Shown piece by piece: positions 24,259 to 32,875 of a stretch of 34,621 nt of DNA. The notes beneath the pieces are model-generated. The model was not told the origin of the DNA and ran no database searches. It saw only the letters and a program-made list of their open reading frames with translations. The stretch comes from an uncultured Intestinimonas sp. (GTDB lineage Bacteria > Bacillota > Clostridia > Oscillospirales > Oscillospiraceae). A program made the position numbers and the translations under genes. Where the stretch lies: positions 1 to 34,621 of the forward strand of contig NZ_CALXEE010000018.1 of the NCBI RefSeq assembly GCF_944387245.1, read 5' to 3'. Each line of letters begins with the position of its first letter. The stretch's first letter is position 1.

Positions 24259-25386
24259 TCAGAGGGTATCTATCACGGGAGCTCCGCGGAAGATCACCGC
24301 CCGGACAGCCAGATCCCGGTCCAGCAGCACCAGGTTGGCCCGTTTTCCCGGCTCCAGGGAACCCACCCGGCTGTAAATGCCGATGGCCCGGGCGGGATTC
24401 ACCGCCGCCGCCTTCACCGCTTGGTGGAGGGGAATGCCCATCTGTACCGCCGTCACCATGCAGGCCATGAGGTCGGTGGCCGAACCCGCTAAGGTACCGT
24501 CGGCCAGGGTGGCCCGGCGGCCCTCCACGTGGACATCCTGTCCGCCCAGAGTGTAGTCCCCGTCGGGCATGCCGGCCGCCCGCATGGTGTCGCTGATGAG
24601 GATGACCCGGTCAGGCCCGAACAGGCGGAAGGTGGCCCGGACCACCGAAGGGTGGACGTGGACACCGTCGCAGATGAGCTCCACCCGGCTCTCCGGGGTA
24701 TCAAAGGCGGCCCCCACCACCCCCGGCGCCCGGTGGGCAAAGGGGGGCATGGCGTTATAGAGGTGGGTCACCTGCCGGGCACCGGCCTGGAAGGCGGCCA
24801 GGGCCGTCTCGTAGTCGGCCGTGGTGTGGGCGATGGAGACGCACACCCGCTCTCCCACCTGTTGGATAAAGTCCAGGGCACCTGGAAGCTCCGGCGCCAC
24901 CGACACCAGCTTCACCAGGCCCTTTGCCTCATTTTGCAGCTCCCGGAAGAGGGCGGCATCGGGTTCTCGGAGCCAGGCGCCGTTCTGGGCGCCCTTCTTC
25001 TCCGGGGATAGGAAGGGTCCCTCCAGGTTGATCCCCACCAGGTCGGCGCCGCCTTTCGCGGCCTCCCGGTGGCTGCGGGCATTGGCACACATGGCCAGCA
25101 GTGCCTCCCGGTCCAGGGTCATCCCCGCCGGGCAGATCTGGGTGACGCCCCGGGAGAGCTCGTAGTCGGCCATGACGGCCAGGCCCTCCGGGGAGCCATC
25201 GCTGAAGTCCTCCCCCCGGCAGCCGTGGAAGTGGAGGTCGGTGAGGCCGGGGATGAGCCAGCAGCCGTCGGCCTCCACCACCGCATCGTCTCCGCTGCGG
25301 AAGGAGATGAGCTCTCCGTCGGTACACAGGTCCCGGCGGACGAAACCGTTCTGTACATCAAATACACTGGCGCCGATGATCCTCAC
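24259..25386 (-). CDS. nagA: N-acetylglucosamine-6-phosphate deacetylase
   Basis: This 375-residue metal-dependent amidohydrolase removes the acetyl group from GlcNAc-6-phosphate. Metal-site motifs are DLHFHG (His52, His54), GINLEGPFLSPEKKGAQN (Glu122), VSIAHTTADY and QVTHLYNAMPPFAHRAPG. The catalytic Asp lies in LISDTMRAAGMPDGDYTLGG. Its ATG overlaps the nagB stop by 4 bases, so the pair is one operon. The product passes straight to NagB. No GlcNAc transporter or NagR regulator is in the window. Confidence 0.95.
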   Translation of the reverse strand: MRIIGASVFDVQNGFVRRDLCTDGELISFRSGDDAVVEADGCWLIPGLTDLHFHGCRGEDFSDGSPEGLAVMADYELSRGVTQICPAGMTLDREALLAMCANARSHREAAKGGADLVGINLEGPFLSPEKKGAQNGAWLREPDAALFRELQNEAKGLVKLVSVAPELPGALDFIQQVGERVCVSIAHTTADYETALAAFQAGARQVTHLYNAMPPFAHRAPGVVGAAFDTPESRVELICDGVHVHPSVVRATFRLFGPDRVILISDTMRAAGMPDGDYTLGGQDVHVEGRRATLADGTLAGSATDLMACMVTAVQMGIPLHQAVKAAAVNPARAIGIYSRVGSLEPGKRANLVLLDRDLAVRAVIFRGAPVIDTL

Positions 25387-26129
25387 TGCAATACCCCCGC
25401 TTCTCTCAGGCCGCTGAGGGCGGCCACATCGCCCACCAGCACCACATCCCGGTGGAGCTGCAAAATGGAGGCGGGCACCTCCGGCGTGATGGGACCGCAG
25501 AAGGCCCTACGCACCGCCTCCGCCTTGTCGGCGCCGCTGACCGCCACCAGCACCCGTCTGGCAGACATGATGGCGCCAACGCCCATGGTGATAGCCTGAC
25601 GGGGCACCTCCTCGTTCTTTTGGAAAAAGCGTGCGTTGGCCTCGATGGTGCTCCGGGTCAGATCCACCACATGGGTCTCCCGGATGAATACCGTCCCCGG
25701 CTCGTTGAACCCGATGTGGCCGTTGCGTCCCATGCCCAGCAACTGGAGGTCGGTCCCGCCCAGGGACTCCACCAGGGCGTCATACCGGCGGCACTCCGCC
25801 TCCGGATCGGCGGCCAGGCCGTCGGGGACATGGGTCCGATCCAGACAGATATTCACCTGGTCAAAAAGGTTGGTACGCATAAAATGGCGGTAGCTCTGCT
25901 CGTGGTCGGGCCCCAGGCCCCTGTATTCATCCAGGTTCACCGTGGTGACATCACAGAAGCTGAGCAGCCCATCCCGCTCCCAGGCGGCCAGCTTCCGGTA
26001 GGAGCCCACCGGCGTGGAGCCGGTGGCCAGGCCCAGGACGCAGTCCGGCTTCCGGATGACTTCGGCGGCGATGATGGCCGCCGTCCGGCGGCTCATGGCA
26101 TCGTAGTCGGCTTCCTGATAGATCCTCAT
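25383..26129 (-). CDS. nagB: Glucosamine-6-phosphate deaminase
   Basis: A 248-residue enzyme turning glucosamine-6-phosphate into fructose-6-phosphate and ammonia. Motifs are the phosphate loop LGLATGSTPVGSYRKL (32-47), VNLDEYRGL with Asp67 (proton transfer) and LLGMGRNGHIGFNEPG with His138 and Glu143. The Asp of the E. coli GNDGH motif is Asn136 here, as in Bacillus-type enzymes. It is first in nagB-nagA. A strong promoter lies at 26205-26233. Confidence 0.96.
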   Translation of the reverse strand: MRIYQEADYDAMSRRTAAIIAAEVIRKPDCVLGLATGSTPVGSYRKLAAWERDGLLSFCDVTTVNLDEYRGLGPDHEQSYRHFMRTNLFDQVNICLDRTHVPDGLAADPEAECRRYDALVESLGGTDLQLLGMGRNGHIGFNEPGTVFIRETHVVDLTRSTIEANARFFQKNEEVPRQAITMGVGAIMSARRVLVAVSGADKAEAVRRAFCGPITPEVPASILQLHRDVVLVGDVAALSGLREAGVLQ

Positions 26130-26204
26130 TCCCCTTTTTCTCCTTTTGTACTGTTCTTACCGTGTACAGCGGACCCCAAGGTCTGTCCGCCCCTCACTGA
26201 CCCT

Positions 26205-26233
26205 ATTATATCGGTATATCCACCAAAAGCCAA
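26205..26233 (-). promoter_or_regulatory. Promoter of nagB-nagA
   Basis: On the minus strand TTGGCT (26228-26233) and a perfect TATAAT (26205-26210) are spaced by 17 bases. Transcription would begin near 26198, leaving a leader of about 70 bases with no riboswitch I recognise. Confidence 0.75.
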
Positions 26234-26288
26234 GGGGGAGGCGGGCTTTTTCCTGCCGCATCTTGTCTATATTTCAGAATGCGGAAAA

Positions 26289-26315
26289 AGCAGAGCGGGT
26301 CTGTCCCGCTCTGCT
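26289..26315 (-). terminator. Terminator after cytidylate-kinase-like gene
   Basis: An 11-bp perfect stem (26289-26299 with 26305-26315) is followed on the minus strand by TTTTT. It begins 12 bases past the stop of the gene upstream. Confidence 0.8.
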
Positions 26316-26326
26316 CCTCTCATCCG

Positions 26327-26902
26327 TCAATAGAGGCCCTTGATGATGTCCGCACAACGCTCGATCCCCAGGGTCCCGCTGTTCAGGGTAATGTCATAGT
26401 TCTGGGCGTGGCCCCACTTCATGTTGGTGTAGAACCGGTGATAGGCCGCGCGGCGTTTGTCCTTGTCCTTCAGCCGCTGCTCTGGGGAGGCCTCCCGCTC
26501 CCCATACACCTCCACGATGCGCCTGGCCCGGAAGTCCATATCCGCGTGGATAAAGACCCGCAGGCAGTCGGCCTTGTCCCTGAGGATGTAGTCGGCGCAC
26601 CGGCCCACAATCACGCAGGGTCCCTTTTCCGCCAGGTCCGTAATGATCTTGCACTGGACCTCCCACAGATAGTCCTCATTGGTGGGGCCGAAGGCCCGGT
26701 TGGTGAGGTTGGACAGGAATCCCACAGGAGCAGACTCACCGTTGTCCTTGATATACTGCTCATGGAATCCGCTCTCTGCCGCCATTTTCTGAATCAGTTC
26801 TCTGTCGTAGCAAGGCAGCCCCAACGCCTCTGCCGCCTTTTTTCCGATGGTGCGGCCGCCGCTTCCGAATTCACGGCTGATGGTAATGATTCTGTGTTTC
26901 AT
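26327..26902 (-). CDS. Cytidylate-kinase-like family protein
   Basis: A 191-residue P-loop kinase-type protein of the Cytidylate_kin2 family. The N-terminus has ITISREFGSGGRTIGKKAAEALG, where GSGGRTIGK takes the place of a Walker A loop, followed by YDRELI. GPCVIVGRCADYIL and FIHADMDFRARRI are also family marks. Members are common in Firmicutes and Bacteroidetes; their substrate is unproven, and true cmk genes are different. The frame is open 9 codons upstream, but AAGGAG 8 bases before ATG 26902 sets the start. It lies 36 bases after the damaged MATE gene, in which transcription from the MATE promoter probably continues. Confidence 0.85.
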   Translation of the reverse strand: MKHRIITISREFGSGGRTIGKKAAEALGLPCYDRELIQKMAAESGFHEQYIKDNGESAPVGFLSNLTNRAFGPTNEDYLWEVQCKIITDLAEKGPCVIVGRCADYILRDKADCLRVFIHADMDFRARRIVEVYGEREASPEQRLKDKDKRRAAYHRFYTNMKWGHAQNYDITLNSGTLGIERCADIIKGLY

Positions 26903-26938
26903 AACGCGCACTCCTTCCACAATATCCATCCCCGCCGG

Positions 26939-28321
26939 TCATTCAGCGGTTTCCATTCTTTTCAGCTGCTTTCTCTCATAAATCAGCAGTCCGACCGACA
27001 GAGAAAGGCCAGACCGTCGGCCACAGGGCCGGTCCACAGCACGCCCACTACACCCAGGAATTTGGGCAGGATCAGCGCCGCAGGCACAAAGAAAATGATC
27101 TGACGCGCCAGAGACAGGATGGCCGACTTGATTGGCTTGCCCACCGCCTGGAGATATACAGCGATCACCGTCTGGAAACCGGTCAGGGGACACAGCAGCA
27201 GAAACGTGCGGAAGGCCATAACGGCAAACTCATTGTAAAGCCCCTCTTCCGAGCCAAACAGGGACACAACTGCCATCGGAGCAAACTGGAAGATCAGGAA
27301 GGCAATGATGGCGATGACCTCAGAGACTACGATCGCGATGTCCAGCGCCTTTTTCACACGGGTAAAATCCTTGGCGCCATAGTTGAAGCCGATGATCGGC
27401 TGAGCCCCTACGGCGATACCCACCAGGATGGAGATGAGGATCTGGTTGACCTTCATGACGATACCTGTGGCCGTCATGGGGATTTCGGAACCGTAAACGG
27501 ACAAAGCGCCGTAGGAAACCAAACAGATTGTTGGTCAGCGCCATGACGATGGTGATGGCAAACTGGGTGATGAAACTGCTGATACCCAGGCTGAGCACGG
27601 TGACACAGGTCTTTGCTTTCAGGACGAATGCCGTGCGGTCAATGCGGAAGGTCTTGAACCGGAAGAGATAGGTCACCGCCATGATAAAGGTGGCCACCTG
27701 ACCGATCACCGTAGCAATGGCGGCACCCTGCACACCCATATGGAAGATAAAAATGAACACAGGGTCCAGGATGGTGTTGAGCACGGCGCCCAGCGCCATG
27801 GACATCATGGCATATTTGGGGCTGCCGTCGGCCCGGATCATAGAGTTGATCGCGCCGGGGATCATCATAAAGGGAAGGCCGAACCCGATGATCGTACCAT
27901 ATTGCAGTGCGTAGTCCCACAGGGCGTCGGTAGCGCCGAACAGTTTGAGGATGGGATCAATAAAAATCAGGAATACGGCTGCCAGGACAATGCTGACTGC
28001 AACCACCATAACGATTGCATTGCCTACCCCCCGCTTGGCACTGGCAATGTCCCCTTCGCCCAGCTTCAGGCTCAGATAAACGGCGCCGCCGTCGCCGATC
28101 ATCAGGCACAGAGCCAGCGCCACAATGGTGATGGGGAACACGGCATTCGTGGCGCCGTTGCCCAGATAGCCCACGCCCCAGCCGATGAAGATCTGGTCCA
28201 CAATGTTGTACAGGGAGTTCACCAGCAGGGAAATGACGCATGGGACGGCGAATTTCAGGATCAGCCTGCCGATGGGCTCCGTTGCAAAAGGGCTTTTGGC
28301 TTCTGCTACTTCTTTTTCCAT
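26939..28321 (-). pseudogene. MATE-family multidrug exporter, two frameshifts
   Basis: The reading frame is broken twice. From ATG 28321 it encodes a normal MATE N-terminal half, with FAVPCVISLLVNSLYNIVDQIFIGWGVG and the repeat-one segments, up to ALTNN near 27530. An extra T near 27520 (CTGTTTGG where CTGTTGG is expected) shifts the frame; the next frame continues with VSYGALSVYGSEIPMTATGIVMKVNQ to FAPMAVV and VADGLAF. A missing base near 27004 shifts it again into SVGLLIYERKQLKRMETAE and the stop at 26939. Restored, the protein would have about 460 residues, the family norm, and would export drugs or metabolites by Na+ or H+ antiport. Either the gene is recently dead or both shifts are sequencing errors. 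MarR control is indicated by the operator at 28340-28357. Confidence 0.88.
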
Positions 28322-28337
28322 AGTCGCATCTCTCCTT

Positions 28338-28366
28338 ATTAAGTAACTAGTTACTTATTTGCGCAA
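28338..28366 (-). promoter_or_regulatory. MATE promoter with MarR operator
   Basis: A perfect 18-bp palindrome, TAAGTAACTAGTTACTTA (28340-28357), fills the spacer of a candidate promoter: TTGCGC (28361-28366), 17 bases, CTTAAT (28338-28343), minus strand. A dimer bound here would block polymerase. The same motif precedes the marR gene itself. Confidence 0.75.
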
Positions 28367-28409
28367 AAAAGCAGGCAGCGCACCGAGTATCTCCTCAGCG
28401 CGCTGCCTG
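28365..28409 (-). terminator. Terminator after marR
   Basis: Arms 28400-28409 and 28372-28381 form a 10-bp perfect stem with an 18-base loop, followed on the minus strand by six T (complement of 28365-28370). It separates marR from the MATE gene, so each is transcribed on its own. Confidence 0.75.
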
Positions 28410-28434
28410 GGGAATTCAGTTTTGACCGGCCGAC

Positions 28435-28872
28435 TCACTCCGCGTCGATGTTCTCCAGGAGCATATCCGCCAGCTGGTGCAGGGCTTCCCGCTGCTCCAG
28501 GGTAAAATTCCGGCACAGCTCGGACAGCACCTCCTCATCCTGCTCCAGGATCATATGGTGGATCCCGGCCGATCGCTCCGTACAGGTGATCTTCTTGTAC
28601 CTCCGATCCAGGCTGCTGGGGACACACCGGATGAAGCCCTTGCTCTCCAGACGCTGGAGCAGCTTGGTCATGGCCGGATGGGTAACGTGCTCGATCCGTT
28701 CCAGATCGTTCTGGTGGATCTCCGTCTCTCCAGCGGCCTCCAGACGGCTGACCGAACCCAGCACCCGCAGCTGTACGGCGGTCAGGCCCATGGTACCGGC
28801 CTTCTCGTCCAGCTTCTTGCGGAACGCCCGGTTGATGATGGCGAGCTTCAGGCCAAACGGCATTGCGCCCAC
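28435..28872 (-). CDS. MarR-family transcriptional regulator
   Basis: A 145-residue winged helix-turn-helix repressor. The DNA-binding core is LTAVQLRVLGSVSRLEA...HQNDLERIEHVTHPAMTKLLQRLESKGFIRCVPSSLDRRYKKITCTE (about 30-100), with the wing marked by DRRYK. A C-terminal helix serves dimerisation. Translation starts at GTG 28872 with GAGGTGG upstream; ATG 28863 is possible. It has its own promoter with an operator overlapping the transcription start, and the same operator stands before the MATE gene. It therefore probably represses both, releasing on binding a toxic compound. Confidence 0.9.
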   Translation of the reverse strand: MGAMPFGLKLAIINRAFRKKLDEKAGTMGLTAVQLRVLGSVSRLEAAGETEIHQNDLERIEHVTHPAMTKLLQRLESKGFIRCVPSSLDRRYKKITCTERSAGIHHMILEQDEEVLSELCRNFTLEQREALHQLADMLLENIDAE

Positions 28873-28892
28873 AGTGCCCCACCTCTCCTAAA

Positions 28893-28936
28893 TAAGTAAC
28901 TAGTTACATAGTATATCTGTCCACAGTATTTGTCAA
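28893..28936 (-). promoter_or_regulatory. marR promoter with autoregulatory operator
   Basis: On the minus strand a consensus TTGACA (28931-28936), 17 bases, and TACTAT (28908-28913) form a strong promoter. TAAGTAACTAGTTACATA (28893-28910) overlaps the -10 and start. It differs from the MATE operator at one base out of 18. Confidence 0.8.
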
Positions 28937-28951
28937 GGCCGGGAGGGATAC

Positions 28952-28987
28952 AAAAAAGGGACACTGTGTAAACAGTGCCCCTTTTTC
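28952..28987 (-). terminator. Terminator of nucleoside transporter operon
   Basis: Arms 28972-28987 and 28952-28967 form a 16-bp stem with one mismatch and end in a T-run on the minus strand. It lies 11 bases after the last permease gene. Confidence 0.8.
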
Positions 28988-28997
28988 GCTTATGAAC

Positions 28998-29939
28998 TCA
29001 GCGCATACCCTTGTCGTAGGGGATACCCTCGGCTTTGGGGGCTCTGGACTTCTGAGAGGTGAAGGCCAGCACCACCAGGGAGACGATATAGGGCAGCATG
29101 TTGTAGACGGAGCTGGGCAGGTTCAGGTTCTTCAGCAGGTCGAAGCCGGTGTAGACGTTGCCCAGGGCCCGGAAGAGGCCGAAGAGCAGGGCCGCCAGAG
29201 CGATGCGGGTGGGCTTCCACTGGCCGAAGATCATGACGGCCAGGGCCAGGAAGCCGAAACCGGCCACGCCGTACTCGAACTTCCACTCGCTGACGCCGGC
29301 GGTGATATAGACGATGCCGCCCAGGCCGCCCAGGAAGCCGGAGATGAGGACGCCGGCATAGCGCATGCGGTAGACATTGATGCCCACGGAGTCAGCCGCC
29401 TGGGGATGTTCGCCGCAGGCCATGAGCCGGAGGCCGAAGCGGGTGCGGTAGAGGACCACCCAGGAACAGATGAGGGCCACCAGGGCCATGAGCATGAACC
29501 AGTTGAACTCGAACCCGCCGATGTTCACCAGGAAGGCCTTCTTCTGCTCGATATACTGGATGGTGGCAGAGACGTTGCCGGAGTCGGCGGCGGTGTTCAT
29601 GGCCTTGACGAAGACAGTGGCGGCGGCGGTGGCCAGCAGGTTCATGGCGGTACCCACCAGGGTCTGGTCGGCCTTGAAGTTGATGGCGGCCACGGCCAGC
29701 AGCAGGGAGTAGAGCATGCCCAGGATCACGGCGGCCAGAACCACCAGCACAATCATACCCACGTCGGGGATACCGGCTGGGGCGAACTTCATCATCAGGG
29801 CTCCGCCCAGGGCGCCCATAACCATGATGCCCTCCAGGCCGATGTTGATGACGCCCGAGTGCTCGGAGAAGCAGCCGCCCAGGGCCACCAGGATGAGGAC
29901 CGAGGCGAAGATAATGGTATATTGGATCAGCAGCAGCAT
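28998..29939 (-). CDS. nupQ: Nucleoside ABC transporter permease (NupQ-like)
   Basis: A 313-residue permease of the BPD_transp_2 family with about nine membrane helices. Typical segments are FSEHSGVINIGLEGIMVMGALGGALM near 25, LMACGEHPQAADSVGINVYRMRYAGVLISGFLGGLGGIVYI (coupling loop and following helix) and AVMIFGQWKPTRIALAALLFGLFRALG. This matches the second permease of the Bacillus NupNOPQ guanosine/purine nucleoside importer. Its ATG overlaps the stop of the first permease as TAATG, with AGGAGG 9 bases upstream; the open frame before that is the neighbour's shadow. Confidence 0.88.
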   Translation of the reverse strand: MLLLIQYTIIFASVLILVALGGCFSEHSGVINIGLEGIMVMGALGGALMMKFAPAGIPDVGMIVLVVLAAVILGMLYSLLLAVAAINFKADQTLVGTAMNLLATAAATVFVKAMNTAADSGNVSATIQYIEQKKAFLVNIGGFEFNWFMLMALVALICSWVVLYRTRFGLRLMACGEHPQAADSVGINVYRMRYAGVLISGFLGGLGGIVYITAGVSEWKFEYGVAGFGFLALAVMIFGQWKPTRIALAALLFGLFRALGNVYTGFDLLKNLNLPSSVYNMLPYIVSLVVLAFTSQKSRAPKAEGIPYDKGMR

Positions 29940-31066
29940 TATGCTTCCCCTCCTTTCTGCTCCTGGGCCGCACGGCGCTCGGCGCGGCGGTCCAGCCAGG
30001 CGGTGAGCGCGGTCTTGAAGAAGAACACAAAGCCGCACAGGTAGATGATAAGCGACGAGATGAGGTCAGAGATCTGGGCGGAGTACATGGTCTTGTCCAC
30101 ATAGGCGCCGCCGTTGGTGATGTGCTGGATGAAGTAGGAGGAGAAGATGGCGCCGATGGGGTTCAGGCCGCCCAGGAAGGCGGCGGCGATGCCGTTGAAG
30201 CCCATGGCCGGCACGGAGGACTGGGTGCACTGCCACTGCTCGAAGCCGGTGAGGAAGAAGGCGCCGGCGCCGAAGCCGGCCAGGCCGCCGGCGATGGCCA
30301 TGGTGAGGATGATGTTGCGCTTCTCCTGCATACCGCAGTACTTGGCGGCGAACTTGTTTCCGCCGGTGGCCCGCAGCTCATAGCCCAGCTTGGTCTTCTC
30401 CAGCAGCACCCAGATGAGGATGGCCACGATCACCGTCAGGGGGATGGCAATGGTGACATACTGGTTGTTGGAGAAAAATTCACCCAGACCCAGGCTGGGA
30501 ATGATGGCGGAGGGGTTGGTGCTGGAGAGGGTCATGGTGTAGGGACTGGCCGACTCCTTCACGTTGCTCAGCAGGGCGTTGACCACATAGAGGCTGATCC
30601 AGTTGAGCATGATGCAGGAGATGACCTCGTTGACGTTGCGGTAGGCCTTCAGGGCGCCGGAGATGCCGCCCAGAACGGCGCCGGCCACAATACCGGCGAT
30701 GAGGCAGACGAACCAGGGCATCTGGAGGCCCAGGGCGCAGTAGAGGCTGGCGCCCGCGCCCACCACATACTGTCCCGCGGCGCCGATGTTGAAGAGGCCC
30801 ACCTTATAGGCAAAGAGCACCGACAGGGAGCACATGAGCAGCGGTGCGGTCTTGACCAGGGTGCTGCCCAGGTACTTCATCCGGGCGGGGCCGCTGGGAT
30901 AGTAGAAAAAGTTCTTGACGATGGTCAGGATGGCCTCCCAGGCGCCGGCGGGGTTGATGGCCAGGAGGACCAGGTAGCCGATGACCAGGCCGATGATGAT
31001 GCACAGCAGGGAGGCCAGCAGGGACTGCACACCCTTGTTGCGCAGAATCGAGTTTTTCTGTTTCAT
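29939..31066 (-). CDS. nupP: Nucleoside ABC transporter permease (NupP-like)
   Basis: A 375-residue permease and heterodimer partner of the following gene. An N-terminal helix (15-38) precedes FAYKVGLFNIGAAGQYVVGAGASLY, the family's first signature. The cytoplasmic coupling loop is LRATGGNKFAAKYCGMQEKRNIILTMAIAGGLAGFGAGAFFLTG. An outer loop near 180-210 is Ser/Thr-rich. The start lies 3 bases after the ATPase stop. The C-terminus ends in an Arg/Glu-rich tail. Confidence 0.88.
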   Translation of the reverse strand: MKQKNSILRNKGVQSLLASLLCIIIGLVIGYLVLLAINPAGAWEAILTIVKNFFYYPSGPARMKYLGSTLVKTAPLLMCSLSVLFAYKVGLFNIGAAGQYVVGAGASLYCALGLQMPWFVCLIAGIVAGAVLGGISGALKAYRNVNEVISCIMLNWISLYVVNALLSNVKESASPYTMTLSSTNPSAIIPSLGLGEFFSNNQYVTIAIPLTVIVAILIWVLLEKTKLGYELRATGGNKFAAKYCGMQEKRNIILTMAIAGGLAGFGAGAFFLTGFEQWQCTQSSVPAMGFNGIAAAFLGGLNPIGAIFSSYFIQHITNGGAYVDKTMYSAQISDLISSLIIYLCGFVFFFKTALTAWLDRRAERRAAQEQKGGEA

Positions 31067-31069
31067 CCC

Positions 31070-32605
31070 TTAAGCCCCCTTCCGCTTGGCGCCGGCCATG
31101 TAGAGGCCCATCTCTTCCACTGTGGTGGTCTTGGGGTCCAGCTCTCCCACGATCTCACCCTCGTACATGACCAGGATGCGGTCGGAGAGGGCCATGACCT
31201 CGTCCAGCTCAAGACTGACCAGCAGCACACCCTTGCCGGCGTCCCGCTGTGCCACGATCTGCTTGTGGATATACTCGATGGCGCCCACGTCCAGGCCGCG
31301 GGTGGGCTGGACGGCCACCAGCAGCTCGGGATCGCGGTCGATCTCACGGGCCACGATGGCTTTTTGCTGGTTGCCGCCGGACATGGCCCGGGCGGCGGTG
31401 ATGGGACCCTGGCCGGAACGCACGTCGTACTGCTCGATGAGCCGCTCGGCGTACTCCCGGATGGCCTTGCGCTTGAGGAAGCCGGTGCTGGAGACGAACT
31501 GGGGCTCAAAATACCGCTGGAGCACCATGTTGTCCTCCAGGGTGTAGTCCAGCACCAGGCCGTGCTTGTGCCGGTCCTCGGGGATGTGGCTCATGCCCAT
31601 GGTGGAGCGCTTACGGATGGGGGCGTGGGTAATGTCCTGTCCGCACAGGGTGACCTTACCCGACTTCACGGGCTCCAGGCCGGTGATGCCGTAGACCAGC
31701 TCGGTCTGGCCGTTGCCGTCGATGCCGGCAATGCAGACGATCTCCCCGCCCCGGACGGTGAAGGAGACGTTTTTCACAGCGTTGTTGTTGCTGTGCACCT
31801 TGGAGGCCACAGTGAGACCCTCCACCGAGAGGATCACATCCTTGGGCTTGGCCTCCTCCTTGTGGACCACGAAGTCTACGTCACGGCCCACCATCATCTT
31901 GGAGAGCTCCTCCTTGGTGGTGGTGGCCACGTCCACGGTGCCGATATACTTGCCCTTACGCAGCACGGTGCAGCGGTCGGCCACCGCCATGATCTCGTTG
32001 AGCTTGTGGGTGATGAAGAGGATGCTCTTGCCCTCGGCCTTGAGTCCCCGCATGATGTCCATGAGCTCATCGATCTCCTGGGGGGTGAGGACGGCGGTGG
32101 GCTCGTCGAAGATGAGGATCTCATTGTCCCGATAGAGCATCTTCAGGATCTCGGTGCGCTGCTGCATACCCACGGTGATGTCCTCCACCAGGGCGTCCGG
32201 GTCCACCTTCAGGCCGTATTTGTCAGAGAGGGCCATGACCTTCTCCCGGGCTTCCGCCTTCTGCAAAAAACCGCCCTTGCAGGGCTCCACGCCCAGAATG
32301 ATATTGTCCAGCACGGTGAAGCACTCCACCAGCTTGAAGTGCTGGTGGACCATGCCGATGCCCAGATCATTGGCGTCGTTGGGGTCTTTGATCTCTACCA
32401 CCTGACCGTCCTTCTTGATGGTGCCCTCTTCTGGCCGGTAGAGGCCGAAGAGGACGCTCATCAGCGTGGACTTACCGGCGCCGTTCTCGCCCAGAAGCGC
32501 GTGGATCTCACCTTTCTTCAACTGGAGCGTGATGTTGTCGTTGGCAACGATGCCGGGAAACCGCTTGGTGATGTTCAGCATTTCGATGGCATATGGCTGC
32601 TCCAA
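31070..32605 (-). CDS. nupO: Nucleoside ABC transporter ATP-binding protein (NupO-like)
   Basis: A 511-residue double ATPase. The first domain has [14 protein letters not shown] (Walker A, near 38-51), an H-loop and ILIFDEPTAVLTPQEIDEL. The second has the degenerate loop GIDGNGQTELVYG, then MSGGNQQKAIVAREI and VAVQPTRGLDVGAIEYIH. The QPTRGLD signature is typical of the nucleoside/simple-sugar NupO/YufO branch rather than RbsA. It starts at TTG 32605 with GGGAGGG 8 bases before. It has a promoter of its own at 32751-32779 as well as read-through from bmpA past the hairpin at 32820-32855. Confidence 0.9.
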   Translation of the reverse strand: MEQPYAIEMLNITKRFPGIVANDNITLQLKKGEIHALLGENGAGKSTLMSVLFGLYRPEEGTIKKDGQVVEIKDPNDANDLGIGMVHQHFKLVECFTVLDNIILGVEPCKGGFLQKAEAREKVMALSDKYGLKVDPDALVEDITVGMQQRTEILKMLYRDNEILIFDEPTAVLTPQEIDELMDIMRGLKAEGKSILFITHKLNEIMAVADRCTVLRKGKYIGTVDVATTTKEELSKMMVGRDVDFVVHKEEAKPKDVILSVEGLTVASKVHSNNNAVKNVSFTVRGGEIVCIAGIDGNGQTELVYGITGLEPVKSGKVTLCGQDITHAPIRKRSTMGMSHIPEDRHKHGLVLDYTLEDNMVLQRYFEPQFVSSTGFLKRKAIREYAERLIEQYDVRSGQGPITAARAMSGGNQQKAIVAREIDRDPELLVAVQPTRGLDVGAIEYIHKQIVAQRDAGKGVLLVSLELDEVMALSDRILVMYEGEIVGELDPKTTTVEEMGLYMAGAKRKGA

Positions 32606-32714
32606 GCTTACCGCCCTCCCTCTTGTCGCATAGTATCTGCCGGACCGTCCGCGAAGCGCCGGCCCGTAGGGCTTCCGCCCCAGGTCCGCCCCGGTGTTTC
32701 ACACCGTGCGGAGC

Positions 32715-32734
32715 CAGCATATATCAGCATATAT
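32715..32734. repeat. Tandem 10-bp repeat in nupO leader
   Basis: CAGCATATAT occurs twice in a row directly downstream of the predicted nupO transcription start (near 32744). It may be a regulator site or chance. The rest of the 110-base leader (32606-32714) is GC-rich with small hairpins such as CGGTGT/ACACCG, and I recognise no riboswitch in it. Confidence 0.5.
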
Positions 32735-32750
32735 GGTTCTCTACCATTGT

Positions 32751-32779
32751 ACTATATTCAGGCGCATAATTCAAAACAA
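32751..32779 (-). promoter_or_regulatory. Internal promoter of nupO-nupP-nupQ
   Basis: On the minus strand TTGTTT (32774-32779) and TATAGT (32751-32756) are spaced by 17 bases, located after the bmpA terminator in the 270-base gap. Confidence 0.55.
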
Positions 32780-32819
32780 AAATGTTCGATGTGCCATTTT
32801 TCTCTCCCCCCCCATAGAA

Positions 32820-32855
32820 AAAAGGCCGCCGCGGCATCTGCCGCGGCGGCCTTTT
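32820..32855 (-). terminator. Terminator/attenuator after bmpA
   Basis: A perfect 17-bp stem (32820-32836 with 32839-32855) made of GGCCGCCGCGG with AAAA/TTTT ends, 20 bases after the bmpA stop. It should set binding protein above transporter subunits, as at the mglB-mglA gap. Confidence 0.8.
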
Positions 32856-32875
32856 CTCAGATCCGAATGGATCTC

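Noticed and set aside
32606-32744. Purine riboswitch in the nupO leader
   Set aside because: The leader is GC-rich with small hairpins, but I cannot find the conserved three-way-junction core of purine aptamers.
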